Positions 55,514 to 61,228 of a stretch of DNA of 64,000 bases are shown here, piece after piece. This DNA is from Nocardia niwae NBRC 108934 = DSM 45340 (GTDB lineage: Bacteria > Actinomycetota > Actinomycetes > Mycobacteriales > Mycobacteriaceae): contig NZ_BDCK01000025.1 in NCBI RefSeq assembly GCF_001613465.1, positions 48,269 through 112,268 of the forward strand, read 5' to 3'. Each line of letters begins with the position of its first letter. Within the stretch, counting starts at the first letter, position 1. The notes under the pieces are model-generated. The model worked only from the letters and a program-made list of their open reading frames with translations. It was not told the origin of the DNA and did not search any database. A program made the translations under genes and the position numbers.

Positions 55514-55942
55514 CTAGGACGCGCCAGGAAGTCTGCGCACGCCCGCGCATACCTCGGCCGCCAGGTCGTCGTAACCGACGGCCAGTTCGGCCAAGCGCTG
55601 CCAGGCGTCCCACAGATCCCACTCCGACGCACTGGCCAGCGCCGCATAGGCATTCGCGGTGAACTGGGCCAGGCGATCGATCACGGCGCCGACGGTCTCG
55701 GTGTGCACATGCGCCGCGCCGTGCGCGGGGGGCAGCTGCACCGTGATCCAGCGGTCGATGTCGCGAATCAGGCTCGCTCGCAACGCATCGATCTCGTCGA
55801 GCGAGTCGGACCCCGCGCTGAGCCTGCGTTCGTGCAACGTGGTGAGTTCGTGTGCGCAGCGCAGCAGCGGGTTGGCTTCGTGCAGCTCGCCTCGGCAGGC
55901 CTGCAGCACTTGGTGTTTCGCGGGCAAGGCCCCGGTCGTCAT
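55514..55942 (-). CDS. DUF4254 protein, copy 1
   Basis: This 142-residue helical protein has L-T-T-L-H-E-R-R-L, I-D-A-L-R-A-S-L-I-R-D-I-D-R-W, H-T-E-T-V-G-A-V-I-D-R-L-A and L-A-V-G-Y-D-D-L-A-A-E-V, the core of DUF4254 (unknown function, common in Nocardia). A second copy is at 60651. The ATG overlaps the stop of the upstream gene as ATGA, so the two are coupled. Confidence 0.8.
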   Translation of the reverse strand: MTTGALPAKHQVLQACRGELHEANPLLRCAHELTTLHERRLSAGSDSLDEIDALRASLIRDIDRWITVQLPPAHGAAHVHTETVGAVIDRLAQFTANAYAALASASEWDLWDAWQRLAELAVGYDDLAAEVCAGVRRLPGAS

Positions 55943-56397
55943 CGCCTGGCCGTTCTCGTGCAGGACCGGACGGTGTCGACGATGGACGCGCCGGAGGGGC
56001 GGAAACCGCTCTCCGGAGCCACGATCCAGTGCCGATAGCCGGCGTCGGCGGCGGCAGGCGAAGGCAGAGCGATCTCACCGCCGCTGGGCACGATGGAGAC
56101 GTTCAGCCGGAAGAGCTCGGCGAACAACCGGACGTCGTCGGGTAAATCGGGGCGGGTCAGGAAGGTCCAGCGTTTGGACCGGACGTGCGAGATGATCGGA
56201 CCCAGCTCGCTGCGGCGCTGGATGAGATCGTCGCGAACCTTTTGTCCCAACGCGGCGGGCATCGTGATCGCGCCGACGAATCCGGCGCGCAGAACGATTC
56301 GGCCGATATCCGGATGAACTCCGGCGGGCAGGTCGCAAGTGTGTCGATAGTAGGCGCATCGGGCGGTCGGGGTGTCCGCCAACGCCAGTTGGTCCAT
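55939..56397 (-). CDS. Conserved actinobacterial small protein, Prim-Pol-like annotation in relatives
   Basis: This 152-residue protein starts at an ATG preceded by GAGGG; an upstream in-frame ATG at 56460 has no ribosome site. Features: Y-R-H-T-C-D-L-P-A-G-V, V-G-A-I-T-M-P-A-A-L-G, G-P-I-I-S-H-V-R-S-K-R-W-T-F-L-T and G-G-E-I-A-L-P-S-P. I have seen this pattern in short actinobacterial proteins annotated as bifunctional primase/polymerase-like, but no catalytic acidic pair is obvious, so function should be treated as unknown. It is coupled to the DUF4254 gene downstream. Confidence 0.55.
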   Translation of the reverse strand: MDQLALADTPTARCAYYRHTCDLPAGVHPDIGRIVLRAGFVGAITMPAALGQKVRDDLIQRRSELGPIISHVRSKRWTFLTRPDLPDDVRLFAELFRLNVSIVPSGGEIALPSPAAADAGYRHWIVAPESGFRPSGASIVDTVRSCTRTARR

Positions 56398-56744
56398 AGA
56401 GCCCTCGGGTAGCTTCGTGTGATTTTTTCCAAGCCGCCCGGACGGCGCTGCGGCATCCATGCTGTGATCCGGTACACCGTGCGAGCGTTGTCTCAGTAGA
56501 GCACTCCATGGAGCGGATCAAACATTCCGTTCAATTAGTTCGCGAGAAATTCGTTTGCCTGCTGGTTACCGGCGGGTGCGGTAACCAGCAGGCTTCGCGG
56601 CCCAGCTCGGCGTTCACTTCGGTGTACGTATCTGCTGGTCAAATGACCTGTGACGATGCGGGGGCGAAGACCCCTGCATTTTGTTCACCGCCGGTGTTAC
56701 CTTGCCGCAAATCGATGCCGCGGCAAGCGCATCCCGTTGCGACC
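56398..56744. other. Intergenic region with one hairpin
   Basis: This 347-bp gap lies between two leftward genes. It holds the promoter of the 55939-55942 gene pair and a terminator hairpin at 56557-56593. No gene was recognised. Confidence 0.6.
56557..56593. terminator. Hairpin downstream of the TPR/alpha-CTD gene
   Basis: A perfect 14-bp stem (56557-56570 with 56580-56593) has a 9-nt loop. It lies about 150 bp beyond the stop of the leftward gene ending at 56745 and ahead of the next leftward gene, where a terminator is expected. Confidence 0.7.
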
Positions 56745-58247
56745 TCAGGGTGTGGTGCGGAAGAACAGCACGCGATCGCCGTGCTCGGACAGCGGCGTGT
56801 TTACGCTGATCTGGCGCAGGCCGCAGTCCGGCAGGTAGGTGAGGTTGGCGAACACCTTCGTGTTGCCGAAGGCCGCGCGCAGTTTGCTCTCGGTCGCCCG
56901 GTCGGGGTTGTACAAGGCCAGCGTTTCGAAGTCCAGTGGCGCGAGCGGTTTGTCGAGCGGAGCCTGCCCGGCCGGACGGCCGAGTGCGGCGTACTGGGTG
57001 GCCGCGCCGCGCTCGTACCAGCACAGCTCGTAGGCCACGTCCTCGGTCACGGTGATCGCCGCGACGGGCCAGTCCTGGGACAGGCGCAGCGCCAGCGGGT
57101 GTTTCGCCACCGGGGTGAGTTCCCAGTTCAGGCTCATGACCGTGACCCAGCCGCCGTATGGCTGGTCGATCAGCACGATGTCGTCGCCGAGTGTGGCGGA
57201 GGTGTTCAGCTTCGGCTCGCGGATCTTCCACTTCGACTCGTGCGTACCGAGGTAGCTCTCCCGGTCGAGCGGGTAGGCGTCGTCGACGGCGTAGGCCGCG
57301 ATGATCGCGGCGCGCACCTGCGCGATGGCGTCCCGCGCCGGCAAGTACACGCTCAGCGCGCCGAAGGTGGAACCGATCTGCACCGGCATCGCGGGCTGAT
57401 CCTGCTCGGCGCCCGGCGCGAGCGGCCGCAGGCCGACCAGGGCCAGCTTCCAGTTGATCTCCTCGACGGTCGACAGGTCGCCGGAGGACTTGAACATGAT
57501 CTGCTGCTGGGTGAGCCGCCCCGCCTGTTCCAGCGTGCGGCAGCCCAGTTCGACCAGGGCGCGGTGCGACTTCGGGGTCAGATCCAGGTCTTGGATGCCG
57601 CACGCGCGCAACCGGATCGACATCGTGGTCGACGTGAAGGCGGCGTACCGCTCCCGGTACATGGCGATGGCCTGTTTGCGCGACCGGCCCACCATGAGCG
57701 TCCGCAGCAGCGTGCTGAGGCTGGCCAGGTACTTGCCGGACAGCTCCGGGTTCGCCGCGGCCAGAGCGGCGCGGATGCGGGCCGCCTCCTCGGTCGCGGC
57801 CACGGCGGCGTCCTGGTCCAGCCTGCCCAGCCAGACACCGCACTTGGACAGACCGTCGGCGCACGGGCCGGCGACCTCCGGATGCTCGCGCGCCACTTGG
57901 CGGTAGACGTCACAGGCGCGACGGATCGTCGTGGTGGCCAGTTCCCTGCGGCCACTGTGCCGTGCCGCCTGCTCGAACGAGCGCAGCGCATCGTTCAGCT
58001 CGCCGGCGAGGCGAGCGGTGAGCACCTGGCCCCTGGACAGCAGACGCAGGCGGATCGCCACCGCCTCCTCGGCGGGCGCCAGCGCCTCCCGCGTGCGGTC
58101 GCGCGTCGAGCCATTGGTCTTGGTGGCGATCAGACCCTTGGCGAGTTCGCCGAGGGAGGTGGCCAAGCGCAGTTCGGATTCGACCGCACGGTCGAGCGCC
58201 GCATACCGATCCGCCGCGATCTGGCGCTCCATCGCGTCCAGATCCAT
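56745..58247 (-). CDS. TPR protein with an RNA polymerase alpha-CTD-like domain
   Basis: This protein has 500 residues. Residues 1-205 are TPR-like helical repeats (E-A-V-A-I-R-L-R-L-L; A-T-E-E-A-A-R-I-R-A-A-L). Residues 215-277 match the helix-hairpin-helix alpha-CTD pattern: G-I-Q-D-L-D-L-T-P-K-S-H-R-A-L, then L-G-C-R-T-L-E-Q-A-G-R-L-T and S-T-V-E-E-I-N-W-K-L-A-L-V-G-L. The remaining 220 residues form an aromatic-rich domain I do not recognise (G-G-W-V-T-V-M-S-L-N-W-E-L; T-Y-L-P-D-C-G-L). The ATG at 58245-58247 follows AAGGAG; the longer open frame upstream is not protein-like. There is no signal peptide, so it is cytosolic. A regulatory or DNA-contacting role is inferred only. Confidence 0.7.
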   Translation of the reverse strand: MDLDAMERQIAADRYAALDRAVESELRLATSLGELAKGLIATKTNGSTRDRTREALAPAEEAVAIRLRLLSRGQVLTARLAGELNDALRSFEQAARHSGRRELATTTIRRACDVYRQVAREHPEVAGPCADGLSKCGVWLGRLDQDAAVAATEEAARIRAALAAANPELSGKYLASLSTLLRTLMVGRSRKQAIAMYRERYAAFTSTTMSIRLRACGIQDLDLTPKSHRALVELGCRTLEQAGRLTQQQIMFKSSGDLSTVEEINWKLALVGLRPLAPGAEQDQPAMPVQIGSTFGALSVYLPARDAIAQVRAAIIAAYAVDDAYPLDRESYLGTHESKWKIREPKLNTSATLGDDIVLIDQPYGGWVTVMSLNWELTPVAKHPLALRLSQDWPVAAITVTEDVAYELCWYERGAATQYAALGRPAGQAPLDKPLAPLDFETLALYNPDRATESKLRAAFGNTKVFANLTYLPDCGLRQISVNTPLSEHGDRVLFFRTTP

Positions 58248-58434
58248 CGCGCTCCTTGTTTCCAGCATGATCCTCCGCCAACGCGCGGCAACCGCGCAAC
58301 ACAACTCTCTGCGCACCGAGTTTGTCACGCTTGCCGCCCGCGCGCACCTGTATCCGGCCAGGCTGACCGGGCCCTTCGGCGGCCGGGGACCCGTGCGACC
58401 GCCGCCGTCGGAGTGGAAGGCATGATCGAGGGTT

Positions 58435-58878
58435 GTGCGAGCCCTCCTACAGCGCGTGAGTTCGGCGCAGGTCACCGTCGACGACCAGGTCGTGGGCCGG
58501 ATCGACCCGGCCGCCCACGACGTCCCGCACGGCCTGGTAGCGCTGGTCGGCGTGACGCACTCCGACACTGAGGCGACCGCGAAGGCATTGGCCGACAAAG
58601 TGTGGCGGCTGCGCATCCTCGACGGGGAGCGCTCGGCCGCGGACCTGCGCGCGCCGATCCTGGTGGTCAGTCAATTCACCCTGTACGCGGACACCAGGAA
58701 AGGCAGGCGTCCGTCGTGGTCCGCGGCCGCTCCCGGCGCGATCGCCGAACCGCTGGTCGACGTCTTCACGCACGCGTTGCGCGAACTCGGCGCAACCGTC
58801 GCGACGGGGCTGTTCGGGGCGCACATGCACATCGACTCGGTGAACGACGGACCGGTCACCGTCCTGTTGGAACTCTGA
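58435..58878 (+). CDS. dtd: D-aminoacyl-tRNA deacylase
   Basis: This 147-residue enzyme hydrolyses D-amino acids from mischarged tRNA. Signatures: M-R-A-L-L-Q-R-V-S-S-A-Q-V-T-V at the start, the active-site V-S-Q-F-T-L-Y and the C-terminal Gly-cisPro motif N-D-G-P-V-T. The GTG start leaves full family length. It is divergent from the TPR/alpha-CTD gene. Confidence 0.95.
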   Translation: MRALLQRVSSAQVTVDDQVVGRIDPAAHDVPHGLVALVGVTHSDTEATAKALADKVWRLRILDGERSAADLRAPILVVSQFTLYADTRKGRRPSWSAAAPGAIAEPLVDVFTHALRELGATVATGLFGAHMHIDSVNDGPVTVLLEL

Positions 58879-59095
58879 AGTCCGTTGGCCTGCCCCGAAA
58901 TTGGGGGCGGAGACCACATCCGGCGATCCGGCACGTCGCTGTACCCTGGCACGCGGTCCGCCCGCGAACATCGAGGAAGTTCCCGTTCGCGTTGGCGTCA
59001 CCGGTGATTATCAACAGCTGGTCCGGCGTGGCCGCCCGCTGGATGGGCCTGGCCGTCTCGGCGCTGACCGTGCTGGTCACGCCGGCCGTGCGGGG

Positions 59096-59701
59096 TCAGT
59101 TGTTCGGCGGCGGTGGACGCAGGAGCGCCGCCGCGGCCGACCGCCCGATGGCCGGGACCGCCATTGGTAATTCGGGATTCCAGCTGTCGGCCCTCCGCTC
59201 GAACAGCGCGCGCGAGGGGCCGAGCGCCAGCGGCCCCGCGATGCGCACCAACCGGAATCCCGCCGAACGGTAGTAGTCGTGCAGGTCGGTATTGGTCGTC
59301 CAGGCGTCCAGCCGCACCCATGCGCGTCTGTGCACGCGGGCGAGTAGTCCCGCGTGCGCGAGCATGTGGTGGCCCACGCGCTGGCCGGCGAAGCGCAGGT
59401 CGACGATCATGAAATGGACGATCACCGCGCCCTCGAGCTCCCACCGCGACCACAGCCCCACATCGGCGCGGTCGTTGACCGTGATGGTTCCCGCGGGCTC
59501 GCCCGCCACTTCGGCGATCCAGGTCTCGCCCGCGTCCAGCGAGCGTCCGACGGCGCGGGCGAAGATCTCGATCGGCAGGCCGCGTCCAGCGACGGTCCAC
59601 TGGTCGGAGCCGCGCGCGGTGAGCCACGCAGTGCGCTGCACGCGCAGGCGGCAGATCGTGCCGAGATCTCCGATTGTCGCCTGGCGCAGCGCGATGCTCA
59701 T
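59096..59701 (-). CDS. GNAT family N-acetyltransferase
   Basis: This 201-residue protein has the GNAT fold: I-A-L-R-Q-A-T-I-G-D-L near the start, V-I-V-H-F-M-I-V-D-L-R-F-A-G-Q-R-V-G-H-H-M-L as the acetyl-CoA loop and D-Y-Y-R-S-A-G-F-R-L-V-R. The substrate is unknown. It lies 3 bp downstream of the GntR gene and is probably cotranscribed with it. The C-terminal 25 residues are low-complexity and proline-rich. Confidence 0.82.
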   Translation of the reverse strand: MSIALRQATIGDLGTICRLRVQRTAWLTARGSDQWTVAGRGLPIEIFARAVGRSLDAGETWIAEVAGEPAGTITVNDRADVGLWSRWELEGAVIVHFMIVDLRFAGQRVGHHMLAHAGLLARVHRRAWVRLDAWTTNTDLHDYYRSAGFRLVRIAGPLALGPSRALFERRADSWNPELPMAVPAIGRSAAAALLRPPPPNN

Positions 59702-59704
59702 GGG

Positions 59705-60508
59705 CTATGCCGAACCGGACCCGTGTGAGCCCGCGAGCGTGCTCCGGATGACCGCGGTGCCCTCGGCGTCGCCGAGTTCGTAGGCGAGCCGATTGCCGGT
59801 GGCGAGCGAACGATGCCGCGTGGCGCGGGTGACTCGCTGGTGTGTGGCCCCGATGCGGAGGTGGTCGAGCAAGATGGTGCCCGCGGCGACACCGAGCACC
59901 AAGGCTTCCTCCGCGGTGGCAGGTCGCGCGACGAGCGTGTCGCGGTGCGCGGTCTCGGCGTGACCCCGGTCCGCGAGTCGGCGGGTGGTGCCCTCCGGAA
60001 TATCGTGCGGGGAGTCGATTCCAGTGGCCTCGGCCAGATCCCGGGGATAGAAGCTGACCTCCCAGGACCACGGTTCGTGGTCGAGGTACTGGACCACGGT
60101 CCTGGCCAGAACCCAGGAATCCGGCGGTACTCCCAGCCAAGACGCGACCTCGGGGCTGGCGGGCTCCATCTTCGCGCTGAACTCCTTCGACGGCTCCCGG
60201 CTCGCGGCCCGCGCGATCTCCTCGAAGATGTCGTGCGGGGTCTGCGGCCGGTCGGGGCGGATAGAGTCGGTCACCACGGATTCCAGAACTTCCAGGTTTC
60301 GAACGATGGTTCCGCGGGAAGTAGCTGTATAGACCAGATTTTCGGTCACCAACACCTGGATCGCGTTGCGAGCGGTGGTTATCGAGACCTGCATTTGATC
60401 GGCAAGCTCGGAATGACTGGGCAGTCGATCGCCCGGTTTCCACCTGGCTGCGCGGATCTCCTCGCGGAGGAGGTCTGCGATCCGGTGATACGTCGGACCG
60501 TCCGGCAT
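59705..60508 (-). CDS. GntR family regulator (HutC/UTRA type)
   Basis: This 267-residue regulator has a winged helix-turn-helix (about 5-75: Y-H-R-I-A-D-L-L-R-E-E-I, K-P-G-D-R-L-P-S-H-S-E-L-A-D-Q-M-Q-V-S) and a UTRA-like ligand domain (V-L-A-R-T-V-V-Q-Y-L-D; S-W-E-V-S-F-Y-P-R-D-L-A). It is coupled to the GNAT gene. A perfect dyad at 60536-60553, 28 bp ahead of its start, is the likely operator, suggesting autoregulation. Confidence 0.9.
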   Translation of the reverse strand: MPDGPTYHRIADLLREEIRAARWKPGDRLPSHSELADQMQVSITTARNAIQVLVTENLVYTATSRGTIVRNLEVLESVVTDSIRPDRPQTPHDIFEEIARAASREPSKEFSAKMEPASPEVASWLGVPPDSWVLARTVVQYLDHEPWSWEVSFYPRDLAEATGIDSPHDIPEGTTRRLADRGHAETAHRDTLVARPATAEEALVLGVAAGTILLDHLRIGATHQRVTRATRHRSLATGNRLAYELGDAEGTAVIRSTLAGSHGSGSA

Positions 60509-60535
60509 CTTGCTCCTCGGTAGGTCATGCAGGTA

Positions 60536-60553
60536 ACGAAGTGTACTCTTCGT
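60536..60553. promoter_or_regulatory. GntR operator candidate
   Basis: ACGAAGTGTACTCTTCGT has perfect 6-bp arms around a 6-bp centre. Its position just upstream of the leftward GntR gene fits an autoregulatory site. Confidence 0.6.
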
Positions 60554-60650
60554 GACTCCCTACGGCCGGTTAACGCTTGACAGGCGCCTTCAGAGGTTTA
60601 TTGTAATGAAGTCCTGATCCGGTGTTGTGCGGCGATGACGGCGAGGCAAC

Positions 60651-61178
60651 GTGGCAGGTTCGGATACAACGGTCGTAATGGCCCTCCCTGGCACACCTAG
60701 GTGTGTCGATCCTTCGGTGCGCTCTTCGGCACCGGGATTGCTTCCCACGTCCGACCTATTGGTTCGGGCGTGTCGCGGGCACCGGGTGGTCGGTGGCCCG
60801 CTGTTGTGGTTCGCTCGCGATCTGGCAGTGCTACATGAGCGCCGCCTGATCGGCCGCGGTGGTTCGGTGGACACCGCCGTGGCGGTGGTCCGTGAAATCG
60901 AGCGTCGCAGAGTCGAATTGGTGATGGCCATCGACGACTGGGTGATGCGCAGCGTGCCACAGCATCGGCTCGGTGCCACTTTGCACACCGAGACGGTAGG
61001 TGCGGTGATCGATCGCCTCGCCGAGTCTTCGGTGCGCGCGCACCACGCGTTGATGACTCTGAACGCGCACGACGAGTTGTTGCACAACGCGTGGCATCAT
61101 CTCGCCGAACTCGCGGACGCCTACGACGATCTGGTGCGCGATGTCATGGCGGGCAGGCGACGCCTGCCCGAGTGGTGA
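60651..61178 (+). CDS. DUF4254 protein, copy 2
   Basis: This 175-residue protein shares L-H-E-R-R-L, H-T-E-T-V-G-A-V-I-D-R-L-A and A-Y-D-D-L-V-R-D-V with the 55514 product. The GTG at 60651 has GAGG nearby; an ATG at 60678 lacks a ribosome site but is possible, since the first 30 residues are not conserved in copy 1. Function unknown. It is monocistronic and converges on the EspI-like gene. Confidence 0.78.
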   Translation: MAGSDTTVVMALPGTPRCVDPSVRSSAPGLLPTSDLLVRACRGHRVVGGPLLWFARDLAVLHERRLIGRGGSVDTAVAVVREIERRRVELVMAIDDWVMRSVPQHRLGATLHTETVGAVIDRLAESSVRAHHALMTLNAHDELLHNAWHHLAELADAYDDLVRDVMAGRRRLPEW

Positions 61179-61202
61179 GCGGCTGATCCGTACGCGCCCT
61201 TG

Positions 61203-61226
61203 CCCGCCGGGCCACGGCCCGGCGGG
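61203..61226. terminator. Bidirectional terminator
   Basis: A perfect 10-bp GC-rich stem (61203-61212 with 61217-61226) with a 4-nt loop lies in the 50-bp gap between the convergent DUF4254 and EspI-like genes. Confidence 0.82.
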
Positions 61227-61228
61227 TG

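Noticed and set aside
58879..59095. Short membrane-protein-like frame between dtd and the GNAT gene
   Set aside because: A hydrophobic stretch exists but it runs into the antisense of the GNAT gene without a sensible end or start.
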